64,000 nt of DNA from Ovis canadensis (GCF_042477335.2 NC_091262.1:15458001-15522000); one strand, 5' to 3'; positions 10,645 through 23,194 are shown, numbered from the stretch's first letter. The notes: generated from the letters alone by a model not told the origin. Made by a program: numbers and translations.

Positions 10645-12475
10645 CAAATGTTAATGATGTTTATTTATCTATTTGTGTCACTTGGGCACTTCTAGTTGTG
10701 ACACTTGGGCTCCAGAGTGCACAGGTTTGATAGTTGCAGCGGGTGGCCTTAGTTGCCTTGCAGCATATAGGATCTTAGTTCCCTGGCCATGGATTGAGCC
10801 CATGTCCCAGTGAATTGTAAGGCTGATTTTTAGCCATTGACCACAAGTGAAGTCCCACACCTTAACACATTTAAAGAAGCAGAAATCGTACAGTGTACTC
10901 TCAGACCACAAATAAGTTAAACTAGAAATCGATAATAAAAGGATAGCTAGAAAATCCCCAAATATTTGAAGATTAAATAACACATGGGTCACAGAGGAAG
11001 TCTAATATGAAGAAAAAATTTTAAAATATTTCAACTAAGTGAAAATAAAAATATGACATCAAAATTCATGGGCTGCACCAAAGTCATAGCATTAAATGTA
11101 CTGTACGTATTAGGAAAAAGAAAAAAATCTAAAATCAGTAATCTAAGCTTTCAGCTCAGGAAAATAGAGAAATAAAAGCCATATAAACCCAAAGCAAGTA
11201 GAAGAATAGAAACTAAAAAAGTAAAAATTGGAGCAGGAATCAATGAAATTGAAGCAAGAAAACAATAGCAGAAGTCTGCATTAGTAAAAACTGGTTCTCT
11301 CAAAAGATCAGTAGCATTGATTTACATCTAACTATGGTAAGAGAAAAATAGACTAGACACAAATTACTCACATCTGAAATAAAGGAGAGATCATTAATAC
11401 TGATCTCTTCAACAATAAATGAATAGCAAAAGAGCATTATGAAGAATTCTATGCCCACAAATTTGATAATTTAGATAAAATGGACCATTACCTTGAAAGC
11501 TATTAGCTATTAAGTACACAAGGAGAAATAATCTGAATAGGCTTATAGAAAATTATATCATATTTCTTTATCTGTATCTATCTTTCTGTCTATAATATAG
11601 CTACATAAATTATATTCTATTGATTAAAGAAGTTGACTCAATAGTCTAAAAAAAAGAGAAAGCACCAGGTTCAAGTGGTTTCACCATAAACTTGACACAC
11701 ATTTAAGGAAGAAATGGTACCAATTCACGACAATCTCATCCAGAAAATAAAAGCAGAGGAGACGTTCCTAATTATTCTATAAAGTCAACACCACCTTAAT
11801 ATCAAAACCTTTTGAAAGTATCACAAGAAAAGAGCACTACAGATCACTAATTCTCATGAACATAAATATAATACTCCCTAAAAAATTAACAAATTTAATT
11901 CAATAATTTATAACAATAACTATGCAGTAGGACTTACTGATATTTATCTAAGTATACAAGACTGCTCCATCATTTAGGAATCAATTAATGTAATCCATTA
12001 CACCATTAAGCTAAAAGAAAAATCAAATAATCATATCAATCTATCTATCTATGAAAAAATCTGATAAAATCCACACATATTTCAGTAAGCTAGGAATAGA
12101 GAACTTCAACAAAAAACCCTAAAGTTAAGATCATACTTAATGGTGAGAAAGTAGAGTCTCCTTAGGATCAGGGACAAGGCAAGGATGTCTCCTCCCAACA
12201 TTTCTCCTCAACATTATACTAGAAGTTCTAGCTGATGCAATAAGACAAGAAAACAAAGTAAAATGTATACAGATTGGAAATGAAGAAATACACACATTTT
12301 TGTTCACAAATGACATGGTTTTATGTAGAAAATCCCAAGTATTGATCAAAAGCTCCTGAAATTAATAAGCAATTATAGAAAGACTGAAAGATCCAGAGTA
12401 ATATACAAAAGTCATCTGTCTTTTTACATACCAGTGAGAACTTAAAACTAACAAAAACAAAGTCATATTTAAAAT
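10645..12475 (+). mobile_element. Old L1: ORF2 continuation, decayed
   Basis: Apart from the CHR SINE at 10661-10857, the plus strand reads as heavily mutated L1 ORF2. A KAPGSSGFT segment (about 11665) corresponds to the [10 protein letters not shown] block, then a GEKVESP...QGQGKDV segment (about 12140-12190), and QMTWFYVENPK (about 12310) where L1 has FADDMILY-like text. Many stops. It ends where a younger L1 3' UTR begins. Confidence 0.75.
10661..10857 (-). mobile_element. CHR-type SINE inside old L1
   Basis: The antisense of a CHR SINE runs from GGGACTTC at the right edge through the tRNA-like box to a T-rich tail at the left. Degenerate flanks (CTTAGCAAAT on the left, CTTAACACAT on the right) may be the remains of the target duplication. 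L1 ORF2 text resumes immediately after. Confidence 0.8.
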
Positions 12476-12786
12476 AGACATAAAGAACAGACTTTTGGAT
12501 TCAGTGAGAGAAGGTGAGGGTGGGATGATTTGAGAGAATAGCATTGAAACATGTACATTACCATATGTGAAATAGATTCCCAGTGCAAGTTCAATGAATG
12601 AAGCAGAGCACCCCAAACCCTCTGTGACAACCCAGAGGGATGGGGTGAGGATGGAGGAGGGAGGAGTGTTCAGAATGGAGGGGACTCATATATACCTATG
12701 GCCGATTTCTGTTGATGTATGACAAAACCATCACAATATTGTAAAGCAATTATCCTTCAATTAAAATAAATTAAATAATTAAAAAA
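12476..12786 (+). mobile_element. Severely 5'-truncated L1 (3' UTR only)
   Basis: This matches the artiodactyl L1 3' UTR also seen complete at 37690-37979 and 45010-45400 in this window: AACAGACTTTTGGA, the GAGAATAGCATTG block, CACAATATTGTAAAGCAATT and an AATTAAAATAAATTAAATAATTAAA tail. Older L1 text lies on both sides, so it is a short later insertion. TTAAAATAGACA / TTAAAAAATGGACA may be a degraded target duplication. Confidence 0.8.
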
Positions 12787-13396
12787 TGGACAAAATATCT
12801 GAACAGATACCTCACCAAAAAAATATATATGTTATAAGCTGAGTCGTGTTCCCACCAAATTCATGTATTGAAATCTTAATGCCAGCATTTCAAAATGTAA
12901 CCAGATTCCTAGATAAGGTCTTTAGGAAGTGACAAATTAGAACAAGACCATTTAGGTGGGCCCTAAAACAAGCTGACTGACATCTTTATAAGAAGAGATT
13001 TGGATATATTGTGCATATGCATGGATGAAAACCCTGGGAGGACCCAGAGAGAAGGTAGCTATCTGCAATCTAATCAGAGAGGCTTCAGAGGAAACCAAAC
13101 CTGTCAACAGCTTGATTTTGGACTTTCACCTCCAGAACTGTGAGAATATATATATTTCTGCTGTTTAAGCCACCAGTTTGCAATATTTTGTTATGGAAGC
13201 CATGCCAAAGTAATACGATATACAGGTGGCAAATAAGTATATGAAAATGTGCTTAATGCAGTGCATTATGAGGGAATTGCTAATTAAAACAACAACCACT
13301 ACACACTCATTAGAATGGCTAAACTCAAAACACTGATGCTTAATGGTGACAGTGATGTAGAGCAACAGGAACCCTCACTAAAACTTGCACATAAGT
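12787..13396 (+). mobile_element. Old L1 ORF2 C-terminal remnant, split by MLT1
   Basis: Segments 12787-12829 and 13218-13396 join to the L1 ORF2 C-terminal stretch (CACC-AAA-ATATACAGGTGGCAAATAAG..., then the MREL...LIKTTTTTHS-like text). The MLT1 LTR sits between them with a 5-base duplication. Confidence 0.75.
12830..13217 (+). mobile_element. MLT1-type LTR (ERVL-MaLR) with ATATA target duplication
   Basis: The 388-base solo LTR starts TGTTATAAGCTGAGTCGTGT. It contains GGGCCCTAAAACAAGCTGAC and CTTTATAAGAAGAG, then CCTCCAGAACTGTGAGAATA and GCTGTTTAAGCCACCAGTTT, as MLT1 does. ATATA at 12825-12829 and 13218-13222 is an exact 5-base duplication, the length expected for ERVL. Established knowledge: MaLR LTRs are older than the split of placental orders, so the L1 it interrupts is older still. 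Confidence 0.88.
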
Positions 13397-13398
13397 GT

Positions 13399-13668
13399 TT
13401 GCTGCTGCTAAGTCGCTTCAATCATGTTTGACTCTGTGCGACCCCACAGACGGCCTCCTACCAGGCTCTTCTGTCCCTAGGATTCTCCAGGCAAGAACAC
13501 TGGAGTGGGTTGCCATTTCCTTCTCCAGTGCATGAAAGTGAAAAGTGAAAGTGAAGTCGCTCAGACATGTCCAACTCTTAGCGACCTCATGGACTGCAGC
13601 CTACCAGGGTCCTCTGTCCATGGGATTTTCAGAGCCAAGAGTATTGGAGTGGGGTGCCATTGCCTTAC
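13399..13668 (-). mobile_element. Bov-A2 SINE (dimer)
   Basis: Two Bov-A monomers lie in tandem on the minus strand, with GGAGAAGG / CACTCCAGTATTCTTGCC-type starts and a GTGAAAAGTGAAAGTGAAGT linker region (on the plus strand) between them at about 13535-13560. The GCTGCTGCTAAGTCGCTTCA end lies near 13401. Confidence 0.92.
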
Positions 13669-13714
13669 ATCAGCTTTACTTATAAATTAGAAGCCTCAAA
13701 AATGTCTTTCTTTT

Positions 13715-14172
13715 TAAATTTATTTTTCTAGCTTTACTGAGATATCATTGACATACAAAATTGTGCAAGTTTAAGGTGTACAATGTGTTGATTTGATGCA
13801 CTTATATAGTGCAAAATGACTGGCACCATAGTATTGGGGAAGGCTTCCATCATGTCACATAAGTATCATTCTTTTTTGGTGTGGTGAGAATGATTAAAAC
13901 CTACTATTTGAGCAACTTTTAACATAGTATTATTTCCATGGTCTAAAGTAGATCCTTAGGACTTACTCATCTAATATCTGGAAGTACTTACACTTTGATA
14001 AACATCTTCCCATTTCCTCTACTCCCCAGCCATTGGTTTCCATCTCTCCACCTTCTGTTTCTGTGAGTTCAGGTATTTTAGATTCTGCATATAAGTGTTT
14101 ATATTACTTTTCTTTCTCTGTCTGACATCTCACTTTTCCTAATTCCCTGAAGGTTCATTCATATTGTTACAA
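13715..14172 (-). mobile_element. Old L1 3' UTR
   Basis: The plus strand reads as the antisense of an old mammalian L1 3' UTR: TTACTGAGATATCATTGACA, then AAGGTGTACAATGTGTTGAT, CCTTAGGACTTACTCATC, CATCTTCCCATTTCC, and GTGAGTTCA near the right side. No coding remains. Confidence 0.75.
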
Positions 14173-14233
14173 GTGGAAATGAAGTCACTCAGTCATATCC
14201 GACTCTGCAACCCCATGGACTGTAGCCTACTAG
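14173..14233 (-). mobile_element. Bov-A SINE fragment
   Basis: About 60 bases of Bov-A antisense (GAAGTCACTCAGTCATATCC to GACTGTAGCCTACTA). It is cut off where the adjacent LTR sequence begins, so the LTR insertion or a deletion removed the rest. Confidence 0.75.
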
Positions 14234-14240
14234 TGAAAGG

Positions 14241-14621
14241 TGTTGCTGAATCACGCAAAGACAGCAGGATCCTTGGCCTCTGGAGGAGAAGAATTCAATC
14301 TGGGGCCAGAGGCGAGGCTTGATCACTCAGAGCTTTTGTGTAATAAAGTTTTATTAAAGTATAAAGGAGATAGAGAAAGCTTCTGACGTAGACATCAGAA
14401 GGGGGTAGAAAGAGTACCCGCTTGCTAGTGTTAGCAATGGAGTTATATACTCCCCAGTGAATCCAAAGAATGTCTGGAGGTTGTAAAGATCTCACCAGAC
14501 CTACTCCCATAATTTGCATTTTAAGATAACAAGATTAGCTAGAAGGTTTAGTCCAAAGACTACCTTCAGGAAAGATACAAAAGATCATACTTACTCCCAT
14601 AATTTACGTTTTAAGATAACA
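14241..14621 (-). mobile_element. Ruminant solo LTR (betaretrovirus-like ERV)
   Basis: A 381-base unit has TG...CA ends on the minus strand. A polyadenylation signal lies at 14350-14355 (AATAAA, minus), followed by a short U5 that ends GATTCAGCAACA. Near its U3 start it carries two near-identical copies of ACTCCCATAATTT...TTTTAAGATAACA (about 14504-14532 and 14594-14621). No target duplication is visible because a truncated Bov-A and a BovB flank it. I believe it belongs to the ruminant ERVK-type LTRs, but did not verify that. Confidence 0.6.
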
Positions 14622-16648
14622 TGACTCAGTTCAGTTCAGTCACTCATTCGTGTCCGACTCTTTGCGACCCCATGAATTGCAGCACGCTAGGCCTCCCTGT
14701 CCATCACCAACTCCCGGAGTTCACTCAGACTCACGTCCATCGAGTCAGTGGTGCCATCCAGCCATCTCATCCTCTGTCTTCCCCTTCTCCTCCTGCCCCT
14801 AATCCCTCCCAGCATCAGAGTGTTTTCCAATGAGTCAACTCTTCGCATGAGGTGGCCAAAGTACTGGAGTTTTAGCTTTAGCATCATTCCTTCCAAAGAA
14901 ATCCCAGGGCTGATCTCCTTTAGAATGGACTGGTTGGGTCTCCTTGCAGTCCAAGGGACCCTCAAGAGTCTTCTCCAACACCACAGTTCAAAAGCATCAA
15001 TTCTTCAGTGTTCAGCTTTCTTTATGGTCCAACTTTCACATCCATACATGACTACTGCAAAAACCATAGCTTTGACTAGATGGACCTTTGTTGGTAAAGT
15101 AATGTCTCTGTTTTTTAATATGCTGTCTAGGTTGATCACAGCTTTTCTTTCAAGGAGCAAACATCTTTGAACTTCATGGCTGCAGTCACCATCTGAAGTG
15201 ATTTTGGAGCCCAAGAAAAGAAAGTCTGTCACTATTTCCATTGTTTCCCCATCTATTTGCCATGAAGTGATGGAACCGGACATCATGACCTTAGTTTTTT
15301 GAATACTCAGTTTTAAGCCAGCTTTTTAACTCTCCTCATTCATTTTCATCAATTGGCCCTTTAATTTCTCCTCACTTTCTGCTATAAGGATGGCAACCTA
15401 GATAGCATATTCAAAAGCAGAGACATTACTTTGCCAACTAAGGTCTATCTAGTCAAGGCTATGATTTTTCAAGTAGTCATGTATAAATGTGAGAGTTGGA
15501 CTGTGAAGAAGGCTGAGTGCCGAAGAATTGATGCTTTGGAACTGTGATGTTGGAGAAGACTCTTGAGAGTCCCTTGGACTGCAAGGAAATTCAACCAGTC
15601 CATTCTAAAGGAGATCAGCCCTGGGTGTTCTTTGGAAGGAATGATGCTAAAGCTGAAACTCCAGTATTTCGGCCACCTCATGAGAAGAGTCAACTCATTG
15701 GAAAAGACTTTGATGCTGGGAGGGATGCGGGACAGGAGGAGAAGAGGACGACAGAGGATGAGATGGCTGGATGGCACCACTGACTCGATGGACGTGAGTC
15801 TGAGTGAACTCCGGAAGTTGGTGATGGACAGGGAGGCCTGGCATGCTGAGATTCATGGGGTCACAAAGAGTCGGACATGACTGATCGACTGAACTGAACT
15901 GATATGCATATCTGAGTTTATTGATATTTCTTCCTGCAGTCTTAATTTCAGCTTGTGCTTCATCCAGCCCAGCATTTTGCTTGATGTACTCTGCAAAGAA
16001 GCTAAATAAACAGGTTGACAATACATAGTCTTGGTGTACTCCTTTCCAAATTTGGAACCAGTCTGTTGTTCCATATCCAGTTCTAATTGTTGCTTCTTGA
16101 CCTGCATACAGATTTTTCAGGAGGCAGGTAAGGTGGTCTGGTATTCCCATCTCTTGAAGAATTTTCCAAGTTTGTTGTGATCCACACAGTCAAAGGCTTT
16201 GGCATGGTCAATAAAGCAGAAATAGACGTTTTTTTGGAAGTCTCTTGCTTTTTCAATGATCCAGCGGATGTTGGCAATTTGATCTCTGGTTCCTCTGCCT
16301 TTCCTAAATTCAGCTTGAACATCTGTAAGTTCTCAGTTCACGTACTGTTGAAGCTTCTCTTGGAGAATTTTGAGCATTACTTTACTAGTGTGTGAGATGA
16401 GCGCCATTGTCGGTAGTTTTAACTTTCTTTGGCATAGCCTTTCTTTGGGGCTGGAATGAAAACTGACCTTTTCCAGTCCTGTGGCCACTGCTGAGTTTTC
16501 CAAATTTGCTGGCATATTAAGTGTAGCACTTTCACAGCATCATCTTTTAGGATTTTAAATAGCTCAAGTGGAATTCCGTCACCTTCATTAGCTTTGTTCT
16601 TAGTGATGCTTCCAAAGGCCCACTTGACTTCACCTTCACATTCTTAAA
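14622..16648 (-). mobile_element. BovB LINE split by a second BovB
   Basis: Segments 14622-15390 (3' end and C-terminal RT) and 15903-16648 (RT core toward the 5' side) are one minus-strand BovB. The break falls inside the CTATAAGGATGG / CATATCTGAG stretch, next to the YADD region. The minus strand keeps [14 protein letters not shown] and KAGINDQ-type stretches, but stops are common. A plus-strand BovB tail (15393-15898) fills the gap, and about 9 bases of target were lost. Confidence 0.88.
15393..15898 (+). mobile_element. BovB LINE 3' fragment nested in BovB
   Basis: It begins at CAACCTAGATAGCATATTC and runs to the CGACTGAACTGAACTGA end, about 506 bases. ORF 15563-15880 (105 aa) encodes the last part of the BovB protein ([12 protein letters not shown] start, KSRT end). 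It forms a near-palindromic pair with the 3' part of its host element. Confidence 0.9.
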
Positions 16649-16845
16649 CTATGGGCTTTAGTTAATAACAGTGTATTGACATTAATTTATTAATTGTAAC
16701 ACATATATAACACTAATACAAAATGTTAAGAATACATGAAATTGTGTGTCCATGGTAAAGGATATAAGAGAGCTCTCTGTATGATTTGTTCAATTCTGTA
16801 TATGCAAAACTTCTGTAAAAAATAAAGTCTATAAAATTCAAAGTA
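16649..16845 (+). mobile_element. Old L1 3' end
   Basis: The text resembles the terminal 200 bases of L1M families: TTAATTGTAACACATATATA, CACTAATACAAAATGTTAA, then AACTTCTGTAAAAAATAAAG. The polyadenylation-like AATAAA is at about 16819. Not coding. Confidence 0.55.
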
Positions 16846-17048
16846 CTTATATATTTACATGTCACGGCCAACTACAGAACCACTTTATTTTACCTAGCAA
16901 GCTTAAGAAACCAAAAACTATGCCATACAGAAGGAAATTGTGTTTTTTCACCTCTTGCTTCCTTTAGGGAGAAGGGCTGGGGTTGACAATATCTTTTTGA
17001 AGTATGTGGGGGTAGCAAACATTCTGGATGACTAAGAATGTTTTCTGC

Positions 17049-17176
17049 AGGACTACCCTGGTGGTCTAGTGGTTCATACTTCATCTTCCACTTCAGGAGA
17101 CATGGGTTCGATCCCTGGTCAGGGAGCTATGTTCTCCACATGCTGCATCCACACCCCACCAACCGAGGAAAAAAAG
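17049..17176 (+). mobile_element. CHR-type SINE, short
   Basis: It starts GGACTACCCTGGTGGTCTAG and carries GGGTTCGATCCCTGG (tRNA B-box-like). It stops after a CCGAGGAAAAAAAG tail, so it is a 3'-shortened copy. Confidence 0.82.
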
Positions 17177-17325
17177 TCTTTAAATATTTCCATCTACCAC
17201 ATCTAGTCTATTAGCTGTTCTTTTTATTAGAGCACTTATATTTTCCCAGAAAAATGGAGTGGAAAGTACACAGAGTTCCCATATATCCCTTCCCAATGCA
17301 TATATACAACACCCAGCCAATCAAC

Positions 17326-17849
17326 ACTGCCCCTGTGCAGGAAAAGACCAAATAAGCCAAGACGGCCTGGTCAGAATTTCTTGCACCATGGCCTCTCCCT
17401 CCTGCCCCATGGCTTGTACATAATGGTTATGTAACAGCTGTGATGACTTACAGCACTGTGCGTGCGCTTCCCAAGGTGCTCACTTGTTTACAGGTTACTT
17501 TGTGCAGTACCCCTGCACGAGCTCCACCACGGAAGCCCTGGCTGCTGCTGCACTGGGGCTACGCAGGGCAGCACCGTGCTTATGTTGTATGAGGTTATGC
17601 GATGGCTCTGTATGGTCACATTATGGTTATGTTGTGGCTCCTGCCACAGCTGCTGTGTCAGCCAGGAGAGAAGCTGTTATTGCTGCTGCACCAGCCAGGA
17701 GAGGATAAACAAGTCCGCGGTTCCTACAGCTCCTTGTGTCTTCTTCCAGCCTTTTAGCTTGCGCCTTGCCTACCCTGGGTTCAGCAAACGGTGCAAACAG
17801 TATGAACAGCAAGACAGCTGGTGTCACAAACAGGATCACCAATATACCC
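17326..17849 (+). mobile_element. Unclassified LTR-like insertion
   Basis: About 520 bases of GC-richer sequence interrupt the old L1. An LTR is suggested by GGATAAAC (about 17702), by the pyrimidine-rich CTCCTTGTGTCTTCTTCCAG after it, and by TTCAGCAAACGG near the end. Two copies of a GCTGCTG..CAGCCAGGAGAG unit lie at about 17649-17671 and 17680-17703. CCAAT sits at both edges and might be a 5-base duplication. The ORF at 17462-17905 (147 aa) is an accident of this composition and runs into L1. The family is not recognised. Confidence 0.4.
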
Positions 17850-18515
17850 CCACAGTGATACGTTTGTTACAGTTTCAACACCCTCAAGTCCACAGTTTAC
17901 TTTAGAGTTGATGTTGTATATTCTATATGTCTTGACAGACAATAGCATTTCTCCACCATTACAGTACATAGACTATTTTTACTGCCCTAAGAATCCCCTA
18001 TTCATCCTTCCCTCTCCCCAAACCCTAACAACCAGTGATCTTTTCACTGTCTCTATACTTTTGCCTTCTTTCAGAGGGTCATATAGTGGAATCATATGTA
18101 GCCTTTTCAGTTTATTTCACTTAATAATACACATTTAAGCTTCCTCCATGGTTTTGTTGCTTCAAAATTTTGACAATTATGAATAAAGTTGTTATTCATG
18201 AGCAAGTTTTTGTGTGAACATAAGGTTTCAACTCATTTGAGTAATACAAAGGGATATGATTGCCAAATCATATGGGAAGAATGTGTTTATTTTTGTAAGA
18301 AACTGCAAAACTCTATTTCAAATCCATTCTGCATTTCTACCAATGAGTGACAGTTCTTGCTCGATATCCTTGCCAACATTTGATGTTGTCAGTTTTGTAT
18401 TTTATCCATTTTAATGACTATGTAGTAGTTTCTTTTTTAATTTGCAATTTTCAAATGGCATAATTCATTTTAACAGCTTATTTTCCATTTGGATATCTTT
18501 GGTGTCTGTTCAGAT

Positions 18516-18530
18516 TGTTTGCCCATTTTA
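18516..18530. repeat. Target-site duplication of the CCNB1 retrocopy (left)
   Basis: TGTTTGCCCATTTTA is repeated exactly at 20035-20049. It derives from the antisense of the host L1, which continues on both sides. This is the signature of L1-mediated retroposition. Confidence 0.97.
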
Positions 18531-20034
<1,504 letters not shown>

Positions 20035-20189
20035 TGTTTGCCCATTTTAGAATCATGTTGTTCTTCTTACTGTTGAGTTTTAGTACATTTTGGATAACAG
20101 TCCTTTATCAGTTGTCTTTTGCAAATGTTTTCAGCCAGTCTGTGGCTTGGCTTCTCATTCTCTTTCCAGTATCTTTCAGAAAGTGCATG

Positions 20190-20418
20190 AGTGTGTGCAT
20201 GCATGCTAACTCACTTCAGTCTTTGCCTGACTCTTTGCAACCCTATGGACCATAGCTTTCCAGGCTCCTCTGTCCATGGGATTTTCTAGGCAACACTACT
20301 AGAGTTGCTTGCCATGCCTTTCTCCAGGGGATCTTTCCAACCCTGGGATCAAACCTGCATCTCTTATGTCTCTTGCATTAGCAGGTGGGTTCTTTACCAC
20401 TAGCGCCAAGTAGGAAGC
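20190..20418 (-). mobile_element. Bov-tA SINE in old L1
   Basis: The antisense Bov-tA runs from CATGCTAACTCACTTCAGTC to TTTACCACTAGCGCCA. It is more diverged than the copy at 10418. Host L1 text resumes at about 20425 with AGTAGATTTTAATTTTAAT. Confidence 0.85.
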
Positions 20419-20535
20419 CCCTTTCAGAGAACAGTAGATTTTAATTTTAATAAAGTTCAACTGACAAATTATTTTTTCATGGATTTTCCATTTGGTATTT
20501 TACCTAAAAAGTCACCACCAAATCCAAGGTCATCT

Positions 20536-21045
20536 TGTAAAGCAACAGGACCCCATGTGGCCTTCCTGGGACAGAACTCCTCCCCTCATCAAGTTGTCTG
20601 CCTGTCTCTTGTTTGTGGAAAAATTTAGCCAAAGTAGAAATTTAATAAGAGAAATGAGGGGAAAAAAAAGAAGCAAAGGAAAAATAGATGACAAAGTAAT
20701 ACTAATTTAGCCATTAAACAAAATCAAGGACTTTTAAACACTGTTCAAGGGCTATAGATAATATTCTGAGCCATATCCTTTGAACTGTTTAGTAGATACT
20801 GAAACTCCCACCAGAAGAAGTTAACTATGTGATAACCCATCCCTCTGCCTATATGCCCCTGAAACTCTCCTTTAAGAGCTCTTCTCCACTGATCAACAGT
20901 GGGGAATTTGGTTCTTTGAGACATGAGTCCTCCTTCTTCCGTGGTTGCCAGCTCCTAAAGAAAGCAATCTTTTCTTTTATAGCAACACTTGTCTCATCAG
21001 TACTGGCTTTTGAGTGATAAACAGGTGAACCTGAGTTCAGTAACA
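20536..21045 (+). mobile_element. ERV1-like LTR, copy A
   Basis: The 510-base unit begins TGTAAAGCAACAGG and ends GTTCAGTAACA, inserted in the old L1. ATCT (20532-20535) and ATTT (21046-21049) fit a 4-base duplication, the usual size for class I ERVs. It is homologous along its length to copy B at 58630-60578, for example GACAAAGTAATACTAATTTAG, GATAATATTCTGAGCCATAT and AAACTCCCACCA. The polyadenylation signal expected before TGGCTTTTGAG is not clear here, but is in copy B. Confidence 0.65.
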
Positions 21046-21078
21046 ATTTGGACTCTCTCCTATGCTATCTTCAAGGAG

Positions 21079-22461
21079 CCTTTCCCCCCTCCCCCCCTTT
21101 GATTTTTGTTGGGATATAGATAACTTACAATGTTGTATTAATTTCAGGTGCATAGCAAAGTGAAACTGTTCTACACATACCCACTCATTTAGATTCTTTC
21201 ACCATATAGGCTGTTACAGAGCATTGAGTAGAGTCCCTGTTCTATACAGTAGGTTCTTACTAGTGATCTATTTTATATATAGTAATGTGTGCATGTCCAT
21301 CCCAACCTTCCAATTTATCCCTCCTCCCTTGTCCTCCAATAGCTATAAGTTTATTTTCTATCTCTGAAACTCAATTTCTGTTTTGTAGGTAAGTTCATTT
21401 GTAGTCTTTTCTAGATTCCACATATAAGTGATATCATATGATATTTGTCTTTTTCTGTCTGACTTAACTTCACTCAATATGACAATCTCTAGGTCCATTC
21501 ATATTGCCACAAATGGTACTATTTCATTCTTTTTTATGGCCAGTAATATTCCATTATACACACACACACACACACACACACATATGTATATATATCACAA
21601 CTCCTTTATCCATTCCACTATTGATGGACATTTAGGTAACTTTCATGTGCTGGCTATTGTAAATAGTTCTGCAATGAATTTTGAGGTACACATATCTTTT
21701 CAAACAGTTTTCCCTGAATATACCCCAGGAGTGTGGTTGTTGTATCATATTTTAGCTTTACTTTTAGTCATTAAAAGAGCTTCCATACTGCTCTTCATAG
21801 TGGTTGTACCAGTTTACATTCCCACCAACAGTGTAGAAAGGGTCCCCTTTTCTCCATGTCCTCTCTACCATTTATTGTCTGCAGAAATTTTGATGATGGC
21901 CCTTCCGACTGATATGAAGTCATACCTCACTATAGTTTTGATTTGCATTTCTCTAATGATTAGTCATGTTGAGCATCTTTTCATGCGCTTTTTAACCATC
22001 TGTATGTCTTCTTTGGAGAAATGTCTGTTTAGATTTTATGTTCATTTTTTTATTTTTTATATTGAGCAGCAATGAGTTGTTCGTGTACTTTGGAGATTAA
22101 TCCTTTGTCAGTTGCTAATTTTGCAAATATTTTCTGCCACTCTGAGCATGGTATTTTCATTTTGTTTATGGTTTCCTTTGCTGTGCAAATGCTTTCAAGT
22201 TTAATTAGGTCCCATTTGTTTATTTCTGCTTTTATTTCCATTATTCTAGGAGGTGGATAAAAAAAGGTCTTGTGATTTATATCAGAGATTGTTCTGCCTA
22301 TGTTTCTCCCTAAGAGTTTTATAGTATCCAACCTTAGATTTAGGGTTTTAATCCATTTTGAGTTTATTTTGTGTATAGTGTTAAGGTGTATTCTACATGT
22401 ATTTTTACATATAGCTGTCCAGTTTTTCCAGCACCATTTATTGAAGAGACTATTTGTTCTT
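21079..22461 (-). mobile_element. 5'-truncated L1 with TTCAAGGAG duplication
   Basis: The minus strand carries the L1 3' UTR and the ORF2 C-terminus: ORF 22050-22466 (138 aa) reads NSLFNKWCWKNWTAIC, then [13 protein letters not shown] and PPPRIMEIKAEINKWDLIK. TTCAAGGAG at 21070-21078 and 22462-22470 is an exact duplication. The 3' tail ends in an unusual G-run, seen as CCCCCCTCCCCCCC on the plus strand at 21083-21098, instead of plain poly-A. An (AC)13 tract lies inside at 21558-21583. Confidence 0.88.
21558..21583. repeat. (AC)13 microsatellite
   Basis: A pure dinucleotide run followed by a TATATATA stretch, inside the L1 3' UTR. Likely length-polymorphic. Confidence 0.95.
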
Positions 22462-22545
22462 TTCAAGGAGTTTATAGTTTTGCAACTTAAATTTAGATAT
22501 ATTATCCATTTTAAAGTGATTTTTTGAAAGTATATTTTATAAGTG

Positions 22546-23190
22546 ACTCGGCAAAGACAGATGTGAGCAAGTCACTTATGTACCTGAAACTCTAGGAGGA
22601 AATATTTCAAAAAGTGCAGAAAAATGAGGGACACAATCTATGGTAGTAAGCTGACCAGAAATAGGGAAGCAGTCTACTTTTTAATTCCAATTCAGTGAAG
22701 AAGAGAAAAATAGAAGCACCTAAAGAAACTGAGTATCATGTACTGAGGTTCACAGTGAACTGAGTTTTGTTTTGTTTTGTTTTTCAAATAAGAGTATTTC
22801 CTAGATTAGCAACTATCAAAGTGGATGGAATTATGACTTAGCTTTTTGTAAAGTATTTCCAGGTATCCTTGTAGACAAATTAGAGGTAGAGGGCAATTGG
22901 AAGCCAGGATAACAAACGTGCTGCTGTTTGATGATGATTTCCCTGGGCCATGGACACAGGGTCATGGGCATTGGATGGGTATCTGCCTTGGGAGGCCCCA
23001 TTGGTGGGGTTTGGGGCTCAGTCTTATTCTAAGTATTTTTATCCATGATTTAGAAACACTAACACTGAGCACCTCAAATCAAGTTTGTGGTTGAGTGTAA
23101 TGAAACAAGATTAGAAAATACTGATAATTGCTGAAGCTGGAACATGGGTACATAAGGGGCCTATTAAACTATTCTAACTTTTTGTTTATT
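22546..23190. other. Unassigned sequence
   Basis: No gene or clear repeat. A (TTTTG)n-like run is at 22766-22783. An ORF at 22897-23094 shows no family motif. Confidence 0.4.
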
Positions 23191-23194
23191 TGCA

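Noticed and set aside
17462-17905. 147-codon Cys-rich ORF
   Set aside because: It crosses from an LTR-like insertion into antisense L1. The Cys runs come from a TGC/TGT-rich repeat, and there is no protein family resemblance.
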